Source: Chitinophagaceae bacterium 26-R-25
Lineage (GTDB): Bacteria; Bacteroidota; Bacteroidia; Chitinophagales; Chitinophagaceae
DNA: 64,000 bases
Assembly (NCBI GenBank): GCA_029906195.1
Contig: JARWSJ010000001.1
Span: forward strand, 62,001-126,000
Direction of reading: 5' to 3'
The translations under genes and the position numbers were made by a program. This document shows, one piece after another, positions 35,201 through 43,208 of this stretch. Below the pieces are notes generated by a model that did not search any database, was not told the origin of the DNA, and worked only from the letters and a program-made list of their open reading frames with translations. Every line of letters starts with the position of its first letter. Positions within the stretch are counted from its first letter, which is position 1.

Positions 35201-35293
35201 GCCACGGCAACTAGTTGAGCAATGCTAAAGCCATCATTATTGGTAGTTCAAAAAGATGGCGACCGACTTTTTTGCTAAACCCGTGTTGGTTGG
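35201..35293 (-). repeat. attC-like palindrome after the lipoprotein gene at 35298
   Basis: On the minus strand, starting 9 bases after the stop: CAACACGGGTTTAGCAAAAA, GTCGGTCGCCATC, then GATGGC, TTTAGC and GTTGCCGTGG. CACGG/CCGTG and GCCATC/GATGGC pair. The opening resembles the elements at 28443 and 36764. Confidence 0.55.
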
Positions 35294-35297
35294 AGAT

Positions 35298-35807
35298 TTA
35301 ACCGTAACCATTTGTATAAAATTCTTCGTACTTGTTAGTTGTCAAATTTATAGTCACGTGAAAAAAGCAACTTCCACCATCTTTAACTGCAATCAAATAT
35401 TTTTTCCAACCGCTTGAATCATAGTTCCAATAAAAAGAACAAAAGCAATTCACATAAACTTTCTTGTCTCCATTTGAACCAATAAACGGCACATACTGAA
35501 CTTTATATTTTTTTAGGTCAATAAATTCATTAATATCTTTCGTTGTGTCCTGTTTGATATTATGATTACGAACACAATCATTAAAAATTGTTTCAACAGA
35601 TTTCAAATCCTGGGTTGTCAACCGGAATGATTTTGCATCTTTAAAAAGCCAATGGTCACTTGTGTCAACGGGAATAACTGTTATTCTATTAGTGTCGAAT
35701 ACTAATTGCTCGTTTGTAGTAGCGTCCAACGTTTTGGTTGATGATTTCTTCTGTCCACATGAAACTGCTACAAAAAAAAGTAATATTTTTAAATTTAGAT
35801 TTTTCAT
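35298..35807 (-). CDS. Hypothetical lipoprotein, 169 aa
   Basis: From the ATG at 35807: MKNLNLKILLFFVAVSCGQK, a lipoprotein signal with the lipid Cys at 17. The mature part has a Cys-rich short stretch (NCFCSFYW) and a beta-rich C-terminus ending KYEEFYTNGYG. No family recognised. A start five codons earlier is possible. Confidence 0.6.
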   Translation of the reverse strand: MKNLNLKILLFFVAVSCGQKKSSTKTLDATTNEQLVFDTNRITVIPVDTSDHWLFKDAKSFRLTTQDLKSVETIFNDCVRNHNIKQDTTKDINEFIDLKKYKVQYVPFIGSNGDKKVYVNCFCSFYWNYDSSGWKKYLIAVKDGGSCFFHVTINLTTNKYEEFYTNGYG

Positions 35808-35852
35808 ATTGTGAAGATGCAAACTATAAGAGGTTCGTTCTATTCTTCGATA

Positions 35853-36140
35853 CTAAACACCTTCAACTAAAATCATTTTTGTTACCGCAGTTCTTTGTCT
35901 AATGCTTTTAGCTTTTGAATACATTTCGGAATTCCACCATTCTTTGGCTCGTTCAATTGTTGGAAACTCTAAAACTGCGATTCTTTCAGGTTGCCAATTT
36001 CCTTCCAAATTTTCCGTCTGGCCGCCACGGACGATATATTTGCCTCCATAAGATGATATGGAAGAAGGTGCTAATTTTTTATATTCTTCATACCCTTCTT
36101 TGTCTATAACCGATAGTTCAACAATTATATAGGCTGGCAT
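35853..36140 (-). CDS. DUF1330 family protein
   Basis: A 95-residue protein with the ferredoxin-like dimeric alpha-beta barrel sequence of DUF1330: PAYIIVELSVIDKEGYEEYK, YGGKYIVRGGQTENLEG, RIAVLEFPTIERAKEWWNS and the final IRQRTAVTKMILVEG. The family is cytoplasmic and of unknown reaction. It is 55 bases after the RidA-like gene. Confidence 0.85.
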   Translation of the reverse strand: MPAYIIVELSVIDKEGYEEYKKLAPSSISSYGGKYIVRGGQTENLEGNWQPERIAVLEFPTIERAKEWWNSEMYSKAKSIRQRTAVTKMILVEGV

Positions 36141-36195
36141 AAGTTAAAAAAAGATTGATTTATTTTATTTTAATGGTTCAGTGATTTCAAAATAG

Positions 36196-36663
36196 TTAGT
36201 CCTCGATCTCAACTATTACTTCAACTTCTACTGCTATATTCATTGGTAAGACATTTATTCCTACCGCACTGCGAGCATGCCTTCCTTTATCATCAAAGAC
36301 TGAAACCATCAAGTCGCTATAACCATTTATAACTTTTGGTTGCTCAAGAAAGTCGTCTGTGCAATTTACCATTCCCAAAACTTTTACTATTTTTTTTACT
36401 CTTTTCAGGTCGCCTAATTCAGTTTTCAAAACAGCTATATGACAAATGGCTGCAAGTCGGGCAGCTTCATAACCTTGTTCAATACTAAGGTCTTTTCCAA
36501 GTTTACCAGTAATGTAAGTGTTATCAGACTTTAAAGGTCCCTTGCCTGACATGAATAATAGATTACCTACTCTTACACAGTTTACATAAGTTGCAATAGG
36601 TTGAGATGCCTCTGGTAAAATGATTCCAAGTTTTTCAAGATTTTGTTCAGGTGTTTGTGCCAT
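36196..36663 (-). CDS. RidA/YjgF-family protein
   Basis: From the ATG at 36663 (MAQTPEQNLEKLGIILPEAS) it is 155 residues; a longer frame reads through the upstream palindrome. Family blocks: LFMSGKGPLKSD, KIVKVLGMVNCTDDF, and GRHARSAVGINVLPMNIAVE ending VEVIVEIE. RidA proteins deaminate reactive enamine/imine intermediates, with an Arg in the RSAVG segment as key residue; this one is of the longer, less characterised type. With DUF1330 it may be a two-gene unit. Confidence 0.85.
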   Translation of the reverse strand: MAQTPEQNLEKLGIILPEASQPIATYVNCVRVGNLLFMSGKGPLKSDNTYITGKLGKDLSIEQGYEAARLAAICHIAVLKTELGDLKRVKKIVKVLGMVNCTDDFLEQPKVINGYSDLMVSVFDDKGRHARSAVGINVLPMNIAVEVEVIVEIED

Positions 36664-36719
36664 AATAGTATTGTTTTGTATTACCGACAATAATTTAAAA
36701 GCTTGGGTTCTGTAAAGTG

Positions 36720-36764
36720 GCCGCCAACTTGTAAATAAACGCATGTACCAATGTTAGCTGTTCG
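36720..36764 (-). repeat. attC-like core upstream of the RidA-like gene
   Basis: On the minus strand: CGAACAGCTAACATTGGTAC, ATGCGTTT, then ACAAGTTGGCGGCC. It follows the stop of the SseB-like gene by 17 bases. Only one arm of a palindrome is clear. Confidence 0.45.
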
Positions 36765-36780
36765 CTTTTCTGTCGTATCA

Positions 36781-37566
36781 TTACCTTTTATAAAAGAAGG
36801 AATTTTCTACGTTACGAATTGTTTGATACCATCCTTCATCCTCAATAAAAAACAAGTCAAGTAGTTGGTCTATTTTTTCACCCTGCAATGCTGTTTGCAC
36901 GGCGTTTATCGTTGCAGTCTTTGCATTGTCTGAATTCGTCAAAAGTTTAAAACCAAGTACGATACTAAATTCATTATTTTTTGCTTGTCCGTATTGATAT
37001 ACTTCATCAATTGTTTCAACTCTTTGAAATTGGTCAATAAGTTTTTGAAGTATTCTTCTTTCAAGTGGTCTGTTTGGTGTACCTACTTGCACAGTTGTCT
37101 CTTCTTGAATTGTTTCAGTTTTAATATTCGCTCTATTCCTTTCCAACACAAACATTGTAGGTAAATCACTATTTACAACAATTCTTTCTATCAGTTGCTC
37201 TTCACATAATTTCAGCACATCCTTTGAGGCAAGAGCGGTGTATTGTGTCGGTTTCTTTGCCCAAGCCAGTAGAGAGGTTTCGTCTGTGAAAGCACCTAAA
37301 ACCTTTAGTCCATCAAGATTGTAAACACAAGTTAGTTTTAAGGTTGTGTCCTTTTCAGCAGTTGTCCAAGACGCCGAGCCTTCATCGTCATTCTGAGAAG
37401 GCAATAGTAAAAAGGAGTTTCCATTCATTAATTCCAAGACTACATTTTTATAGCTGTCCCTTTTGCCATTTTGATTTTTATAAATTTCCAATAATTTTAA
37501 AAGTTTTGATTTGTCAGGATTTGCCGGCTTAGTTTTATTACCGAATAATTTGTCAAATAGTCCCAT
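36781..37566 (-). CDS. SseB-like protein
   Basis: A 261-residue protein with an SseB N-terminal-type domain (NGNSFLLLPSQND, LKVLGAFTDETSLLAWAKKP, IVVNSDLPTMFVLER) and a C-terminal segment (LERRILQKLIDQF to FFIEDEGWYQTIRNVENSFF) like the SseB C-terminal domain. The N-terminus MGLFDKLFGNKTKP is a common amphipathic opening. SseB is linked to serine sensitivity in E. coli and the domain is often seen in polymorphic toxin settings; the role here is unknown. Confidence 0.65.
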   Translation of the reverse strand: MGLFDKLFGNKTKPANPDKSKLLKLLEIYKNQNGKRDSYKNVVLELMNGNSFLLLPSQNDDEGSASWTTAEKDTTLKLTCVYNLDGLKVLGAFTDETSLLAWAKKPTQYTALASKDVLKLCEEQLIERIVVNSDLPTMFVLERNRANIKTETIQEETTVQVGTPNRPLERRILQKLIDQFQRVETIDEVYQYGQAKNNEFSIVLGFKLLTNSDNAKTATINAVQTALQGEKIDQLLDLFFIEDEGWYQTIRNVENSFFYKR

Positions 37567-37686
37567 TAATAAAAATATTTTTGATGAATGTAGGGGTTCA
37601 ATAAAGTGACAGTTAACTCATAAATGTAAGCATGTTTCTGATCGCTTAATACTTGCGAAATATTTTTTTAAACCTGCCGGCTTCGC

Positions 37687-37726
37687 CAATGCTTCGCCAC
37701 CTAAGTCACAGACGAAGGGTTTGGGT
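37687..37726 (+). repeat. Island direct repeat, copy C (partial)
   Basis: CAATGCTTCGCCACCTAAGT to AAGGGTTTGGGT is identical to the first 40 bases of copy A. It fuses directly with the truncated lipoprotein copy at 37727, so it marks a recombination joint. Confidence 0.75.
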
Positions 37727-37828
37727 AATATAGCCACCTTTTATTGTATCGAAGCTAACCAATTTCTTTTCTTTCGAGTTGCAAGAAAACGCCAATAGAA
37801 CTATTAACGTTAGGAGTGGTCGAATCAT
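37706..37828 (-). pseudogene. Truncated, internally deleted copy of the lipoprotein gene at 29945-30675
   Basis: Forty codons. It begins MIRPLLTLIVLLAFSCNSKE like the parent (MTRSLQILLVLLVFSCNSKE), then skips about 40 residues to DTIKGGYIT, and runs into repeat copy C where it stops. It keeps the 4-base overlap with the preceding 148-residue gene. Confidence 0.7.
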
Positions 37829-38259
37829 AAATTTCCGTCCATTGAGGCAGGGTCAAAGTCATCCTTCATCGTAAAAAATGTTAGGGTTGATGTATTGTCC
37901 GTTCCATATTCCTTATCAATCGTAAAGTTTTGTCCGGGCTGAGCCTTTTCTAATTTGTCAGCAATAATATTTTTGAGATTTTTCAAGTCCGCAATTGTGC
38001 CGGCAATATAGTTTTCTGTTATTTCCGCTCTGTGCCAGGTCATTACTTTTAAATAGTTGTAAGGCCCATAATGGTCATGTTCAGAAAGAAAATTATTTGC
38101 TGGCTCAGTTGTGTAGTTCTCCAGGAGGTTTACAAAATTGTACAGCCCAAGTTTACTGCCATAAAACCTCCATTCACTTTTATTCTCATTCTTTTCAAGA
38201 TCATAATAAAAGGAGAGTTCACGCCATTCGTCTTTGATTCTTTGCTCGATGTCGGTCAT
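37825..38259 (-). CDS. Paralogue of the 144-residue island protein
   Basis: From 38259 (MTDIEQRIKDEWRELSFYYD) it aligns end to end with the protein at 30672-31106; a start four codons earlier is possible. Shared blocks: HDHYGPYNYLKVMTWH, AEITENYIAGTIADLKNLKN, KEYGTDNTSTLTFF. Function unknown. It is middle gene of the second copy of the duplicated module and appears intact. Confidence 0.6.
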   Translation of the reverse strand: MTDIEQRIKDEWRELSFYYDLEKNENKSEWRFYGSKLGLYNFVNLLENYTTEPANNFLSEHDHYGPYNYLKVMTWHRAEITENYIAGTIADLKNLKNIIADKLEKAQPGQNFTIDKEYGTDNTSTLTFFTMKDDFDPASMDGNL

Positions 38260-38275
38260 TGTTTTTATCAAATCA

Positions 38276-38848
38276 TTATTTTATTCTGTGGAAGAAGAAC
38301 TGCATCTTGCTTGGGCCGTCGCCAACAAACAAGAAATTACCACTAATATAATTATAGTTGTAGATAATTAAGTCATCGCTTTTTGTTTCATAAATTCTTA
38401 TCCTTTGAATATCGTGCGTGCTAAAAAGAAAATGAACAACAGGAGGGATTTCAAGTTGCTCCTTTTTAAAATAAATTTCGTAATAACCTTTTTTTGAAAA
38501 TTTTCCATTTAATGTAATTGGTCTAAAAACCGATGTGTCTTTGTACCACAAATTAAGTTGACCTTTTGAATTGAATTTAATTTGAATAAAGTCTAAGTCG
38601 GGCCTTAATGTGTTTGATGTGTCAAAAAGATCCATTGCTGTTGTTAATGAATCCCGCCTTGTAACCAGAATATTAGATCTAATAAGATAGGGTTTGTTAT
38701 TGTAGGCTCCCTCAAATTTGTCAGAAATCCTATTTACGTCAGACTTCTTTATTCTAGAAATCGTTTCACATGAGCAGGCTAAAGACAGGTATAAAAACAG
38801 GAACAACGTTTTGTAATGAAGTAGAGTTGATAATAGAGGGCTCGTCAT
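38276..38848 (-). CDS. Paralogue of the island lipoprotein at 31121-31657
   Basis: A 190-residue protein with signal LFLFLYLSLACSCETISRIK, so the lipid Cys is likely the first of CSC. It shares FEGAYNNKPYLIRSN, FRPITLNGKFSKKGYYEIYF and ISGNFLFVGDGPSK with its paralogue. The N-terminal ten residues before the signal differ, which suggests replacement of the 5' end at the duplication joint. First gene of the second module copy. Confidence 0.6.
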   Translation of the reverse strand: MTSPLLSTLLHYKTLFLFLYLSLACSCETISRIKKSDVNRISDKFEGAYNNKPYLIRSNILVTRRDSLTTAMDLFDTSNTLRPDLDFIQIKFNSKGQLNLWYKDTSVFRPITLNGKFSKKGYYEIYFKKEQLEIPPVVHFLFSTHDIQRIRIYETKSDDLIIYNYNYISGNFLFVGDGPSKMQFFFHRIK

Positions 38849-38875
38849 TTATTGTAAACTTTTCATTGGTTAAGG

Positions 38876-39114
38876 CAACGCTTCGCCACCTCACTCACAG
38901 GGCAAGGGTCTAAAAGGTTAATTGTGAACTTACTAATTATTCGGGAGATCAAAAAACAAAGAAGTAACGGCATAACCCACACGGTTTTTTGAAATAGCGT
39001 ATACAAGACTGGTGTTGCTTTCTATTCTTTTAGTATAACAGTTCTAAAAAAAAACTGTGTGCAAATCCTTGAGTATTTAATTTTTAGCCCATCAAATAAA
39101 TTCAAAATTCTCGA
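38876..39114 (+). repeat. Island direct repeat, copy D, fused to a decayed att flank
   Basis: CAACGCTTCGCCACC, TGTGAACTTACT, GGCATAACCCACACGGTTTT, then GTGCAAATCCTTGAGTATTT (AAATCCTTGAG at 39063-39073) and TTTTTAGCCCATCAAATAAA (39081 onward), matching the flank of attR at about 33606-33630. The tRNA 3' end itself is missing. This marks the probable outer edge of the island. Confidence 0.7.
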
Positions 39115-39156
39115 CGGACTTTTTTATTTTACTTTTGATGGAAGTAAGGATAGTTT

Positions 39157-39549
39157 ATGAATAAGTTTATAATAACTGCTGTATTATTAACGCAATTGTG
39201 TTGCTGTGTAACGCAAAAAGAAATGCAAACATATATTGGTGGAAAGTATTTTGAAAATCCCAGAGGCCCTCTTTATTCTGAAAGTAAAATTTGGCTTAAT
39301 AATGATAGTACCTTTAAATACTCAGGAAGCGGCCCTTTTGTAAGTTTTTCGCAAGGCCGTTGGTTTTATGATGATAAGATGCAAGCGATACGATTAATTA
39401 CTGACAATAAACTAAAACCGGCCTTTCATAATATCATTGACACAATGTGGGTATATTTATCAGGAAAAAATATACGCGTTTTATCAAAAACAAAAATAAT
39501 GCTCGATGATAAACCATATTATTTGACTACAATGGTCCCTGATATTTGA
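39157..39549 (+). CDS. Hypothetical lipoprotein, 130 aa
   Basis: Signal MNKFIITAVLLTQLCCCVTQ with adjacent Cys residues near 15-17. The mature part is beta-rich (KIWLNNDSTFKYSGSG; SQGRWFYDDKMQAIRLITDN), resembling small lipocalin-like Bacteroidota lipoproteins, but I cannot assign a family. It is the first plus-strand gene after the island edge. The gap before it (38849-39156) is filled by repeat copy D. Confidence 0.6.
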   Translation: MNKFIITAVLLTQLCCCVTQKEMQTYIGGKYFENPRGPLYSESKIWLNNDSTFKYSGSGPFVSFSQGRWFYDDKMQAIRLITDNKLKPAFHNIIDTMWVYLSGKNIRVLSKTKIMLDDKPYYLTTMVPDI

Positions 39550-39586
39550 TGAATATTTTTGTTGTCAATAAACAACTTCCCGCGAT

Positions 39587-40513
39587 CTATTTCGCAAAAT
39601 GGCTGGCCATTGCTTTGGGATAATCTGCTAAAGCAATCTCCGGTTCGGCGATTTCCGGGTGCCACAATTTCTCCCATTCAAAACTGTAATAGCCTTTGTA
39701 ATTATTTTTTCGTAAAATGTCAATGGCCTCAAACACCGGCGTGTTTCCTTTGCCTAAAAGTGTGTAGACAGGCTTGTTATCTGTAACAATCGCATCTTTA
39801 ATGTGCACATGTTTTATGTAAGGGTGCAACTCATTGTAAGCCAGCGTTGGTGATTCTTTTGTTATCCCCCACATATTTACAGGATCCCATACCAGTCCGG
39901 TTTTGGGATGATTGGCCGTTGTAATGATCTTTTTTATGTCCGCTATTTTTACAACATCTCCATGGGTTTCCATTAACACTGTAACGTCTGACCCTTTTGC
40001 ATAATCGCCCAATGTGATCAGGCCTTTTGTTATAAGTTCAATCACTTCATCATGCGCTTTGTTTTTAGGAAGCTCATTTGGAAACACTCTTATGTACGGG
40101 CAATGTAATTGTTGGGCAAGGTCGATGAAGCGTTTGGCTTCATCCAGGTTCTTTGTTCGTTCGGCTCCTTCGTCATGATGCAGCGCTGTCGATGAACCAA
40201 GATCCACGAACTTCAGTTTCTTATCTGAGAGTTTGCCTAATGATTGCCGTATGTTTTCTGCGGTACTGAACTCGGGAACTTTAGCAAGATCCATTTGCTT
40301 TAAGATGCCCCGCAACTCTATGCCCTGGTAGTCATTCGCGGCAGCAAAATTTATTATTTCATCAACGCTCCAACCCGGACATCCCAATGTAGAGAATGAT
40401 AAAAGTGGGGGATGGTTTTTTCTATTAAACGAGAGTCCCAAAAATGCCGCGGTAAGGGTGAGGGTACTCTGTTGAATGAATGTTCTTCTGCTGTTGCGGA
40501 TTGCCATGATCAT
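39587..40513 (-). CDS. Sugar phosphate isomerase/epimerase-like TIM barrel, Tat-exported
   Basis: A 308-residue protein. The N-terminus has a twin-arginine signal (NSRRTFIQQSTLTLTAAFLG). The rest is an AP endonuclease 2-type TIM barrel: FAAANDYQGIELRG, PYIRVFPNE, VLMETHGD, GLVWDPVNMW, IKHVHIKDA and YSFEWEK, which supply the usual Glu, Asp and His metal ligands. It probably isomerises or epimerises a sugar in the periplasm. It is convergent with the lipoprotein gene and divergent, overlapping by about the promoter region, from the TonB receptor gene. Confidence 0.85.
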   Translation of the reverse strand: MIMAIRNSRRTFIQQSTLTLTAAFLGLSFNRKNHPPLLSFSTLGCPGWSVDEIINFAAANDYQGIELRGILKQMDLAKVPEFSTAENIRQSLGKLSDKKLKFVDLGSSTALHHDEGAERTKNLDEAKRFIDLAQQLHCPYIRVFPNELPKNKAHDEVIELITKGLITLGDYAKGSDVTVLMETHGDVVKIADIKKIITTANHPKTGLVWDPVNMWGITKESPTLAYNELHPYIKHVHIKDAIVTDNKPVYTLLGKGNTPVFEAIDILRKNNYKGYYSFEWEKLWHPEIAEPEIALADYPKAMASHFAK

Positions 40514-40648
40514 ATTTTAGAGAGCAGTAAGATATATAAATCCTGTGGAATTATTTTGCTGCTGCTAATGCGGAAAAGTACCAGAAAAATAATAATCAGA
40601 AAGATTCCAGAATTGGCGTTTAGGTTTGCAGCCAAAAGAATAATCAGG

Positions 40649-43114
40649 ATGAGGAAATTGTTGCCGGTGATCGCTATATTATTGACCTATAGCCCTTTAT
40701 TTGCCCAGCACACAGAAAAAGGAAAAATATCGGGCCGCGTGGTGGATGGAGTCGCTTCAACACCTCTTGAATATGCGACCGTAACAATTTTGGATAGCCT
40801 GGGTCGTAAAACAGTAACGGGCAGCACAACTTCCATGGATGGACACTTTGTGATCACTGACATGGCGGCTGGTCATTACCAGGGGCTTGTTGAGTGCATC
40901 GGTTATAAACCTGTAACTGTTCCCAATATTAGTGTTACAAAAAACGGGAGTACTGTTTTAAAAGACATATTGCTATCTAAAGAAGCAAAGAGTCTTGCTG
41001 AAGTAACAGTAACAGCGAAAACAAAACTGGTCGAAAATAAAATTGACAAGTTGGTGTTCAATGCAGACAAGGATCTTACTTCTGTAGGTGGCATGGCTAC
41101 TGATATTTTGAAAAAAGTGCCGCAGGTATCTGTTGATGTGGATGGCAATGTGCAACTCGCCGGGAATGGCGGCATTCGTTTTCTTATTAATGGCAGACCT
41201 TCTACCGCATTTGGAAGCAACGTTGCCGATGTACTGCAATCCATTCCTGCCAGCCAGATAAAAAGCATTGAAGTAATTACCAATCCCGGTGCCAAATACG
41301 ATGCGCAAGGCATGGGAGGCATCATCAATATCATTTTAAAGACCAGCAATGCAAAAGGTGTAAACGGCAATCTTTCCTTAACGGCCGGAACCCGCTCAGA
41401 AAATGGCTCCTTCAACTTCAATGCCCGAAACAATAATTTTGCTGTCAATGCATTTGTCGCGGGCAATGCCAGGCTTAAGGTGAGCACACCATACTCCAGC
41501 CTTAGAAAATCTGTAGACACACTCACCAATACTTTTTCTTCTTTATCACAGACCGGCAACACTTCACTCATGCGCAGAGGTGTTGAATCTGGCCTTGGTA
41601 TTGACTGGACGTGGAAAAAATACAATGCGATCAGCGCCAGCATAAATTACAATGTATTTGGCAATGACAATGGTGGTGCAATCAACCAATTGCAGCAAAC
41701 GACCGATGCTGGCGGAAATACGCTGGCAACACTTTGGAACATCAACAACACCAATACAAAAAACAGGTTTCACAACTCTGATATTGCTTTTAATTATAGA
41801 AGAACTTTTGCCAAAGAGGACCAGGAATTGAACTTGTCGGTGAACTCCAGCCTCGGACGTTCACAAACAAATGCGAACAACCTGTTGTCCCTGATGCCAC
41901 AGGATTCTCTGTATTATGGTATCATGAATAGCAACCCCGGCAAGCAGTATGAAACGCAAATTGCTTTGGATTACAGCCAGCCAATAGCAAAGAAGGTAAT
42001 GTTGGGAACAGGAGCCAAGATGACCATTATGGATATTCAGAGTAATGCAGAAGTAATGAGTTATCAACCCGATCAAAAAGATTATAGCCATGACAGCGCT
42101 TTATCCAACAACCTGGACTACCACCAAAAAGTATACGCCGCCTATGCAGAACTGAGTTTTCCTGTTATGCAGCTTTTTGATGTGAAAGTGGGTAGCCGTT
42201 ATGAACGCACAGAAACTTCTTCCTATTATTCAAACGCGCAAAAGAATGTCACGACGCCGGGCTATAATACATTTGTACCTTCTGTGTATTTATCCAGGAA
42301 ATTAGGAGAGAACCAAACCATCAAACTTAGCTATTCCAAAAGAATTGAAAGACCCGATTATGGCGATCTCAACCCCTTTATCAATACAGCCGATCCCAAA
42401 AATATTACTGCCGGAAATCCTTATCTAAAACCTGAAATTGGGCATCGTGTTGAGCTTGGTTATGCACATGATATTGCCAATGGTGGTTCCATTTCAGTCA
42501 CTGCGTTTTACAGGCATAACTTAAATGACATTCAACCCTATGTTAAGTTTTATCCTACTTTACAAGTCGGCGATTCTACTTACTACAACGTTTCTGTAAG
42601 TTCAAGAGAAAACATAGGAACAGAAGATAATACCGGGATCAACCTTTTTGCAGATGTACATCCCACGTCAAAATTAGCTCTGCGAAGCAATCTCTCTTTT
42701 TTTCATCGTAAGATTGACAACCAGATTGACACCAGTCAAAGCCGCACTTCCTTTAATTACAGGATCAATATAAATGCCAGCTACCAGTTCAACGGTACCT
42801 TGTCGGCAGAATTTTTCGGCAACTTTAATTCTGCCAGAAATGAAGTGCAGGGTAAGTATCCATCATTTACCACCTATAGTTTTGCAATTAGAAAAATGTT
42901 TTGGAACAAGAAAGGAAGTCTGGCACTCACTGCCAATAATCCTTTCAATGAGTACATAAAACAAACAACAGAATTATATGGAACCAATTTCACGACCACC
43001 TCTGTTCGTAAAATTCCATTTAGATCTGTATCGCTGAACTTTACGTGGAAGTTTGGAAAACTCGCATTTAAGAAGGAGAAAGAAAAAGAAGCGGATGATA
43101 CAAATGGATTATAG
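40649..43114 (+). CDS. TonB-dependent receptor-like outer-membrane beta-barrel protein
   Basis: From the ATG at 40649 (MRKLLPVIAILLTYSPLFAQ, a signal peptide) it is 821 residues; the frame is open further upstream but that part is not signal-like. Domains in order: carboxypeptidase-D regulatory-like domain (GRVVDGVASTPLEYATVTIL), plug (MATDILKKVPQVSVDVDGNV; NPGAKYDAQGMGGIINIIL), then a large beta-barrel with the FKLSYSKRIERPDYGDLNPF-type segment and a C-terminal FTWKFGKLAF. It takes up an unidentified ligand using TonB. No SusD partner is adjacent. Confidence 0.9.
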   Translation: MRKLLPVIAILLTYSPLFAQHTEKGKISGRVVDGVASTPLEYATVTILDSLGRKTVTGSTTSMDGHFVITDMAAGHYQGLVECIGYKPVTVPNISVTKNGSTVLKDILLSKEAKSLAEVTVTAKTKLVENKIDKLVFNADKDLTSVGGMATDILKKVPQVSVDVDGNVQLAGNGGIRFLINGRPSTAFGSNVADVLQSIPASQIKSIEVITNPGAKYDAQGMGGIINIILKTSNAKGVNGNLSLTAGTRSENGSFNFNARNNNFAVNAFVAGNARLKVSTPYSSLRKSVDTLTNTFSSLSQTGNTSLMRRGVESGLGIDWTWKKYNAISASINYNVFGNDNGGAINQLQQTTDAGGNTLATLWNINNTNTKNRFHNSDIAFNYRRTFAKEDQELNLSVNSSLGRSQTNANNLLSLMPQDSLYYGIMNSNPGKQYETQIALDYSQPIAKKVMLGTGAKMTIMDIQSNAEVMSYQPDQKDYSHDSALSNNLDYHQKVYAAYAELSFPVMQLFDVKVGSRYERTETSSYYSNAQKNVTTPGYNTFVPSVYLSRKLGENQTIKLSYSKRIERPDYGDLNPFINTADPKNITAGNPYLKPEIGHRVELGYAHDIANGGSISVTAFYRHNLNDIQPYVKFYPTLQVGDSTYYNVSVSSRENIGTEDNTGINLFADVHPTSKLALRSNLSFFHRKIDNQIDTSQSRTSFNYRININASYQFNGTLSAEFFGNFNSARNEVQGKYPSFTTYSFAIRKMFWNKKGSLALTANNPFNEYIKQTTELYGTNFTTTSVRKIPFRSVSLNFTWKFGKLAFKKEKEKEADDTNGL

Positions 43115-43208
43115 TAAAGGTTCTTGTTAACTTGTTGCAATTGTTATAAGTATTTCGAGTACAGCGTTTTTTTGCTTATTTTAATAGAAGTAAAACAATA
43201 AGCAGTTT

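Noticed and set aside
40412-40648. N-terminal extension of the TonB-receptor frame
   Set aside because: It overlaps the start of the divergent isomerase gene and is not signal-like; the ATG at 40649 gives a clean signal peptide.
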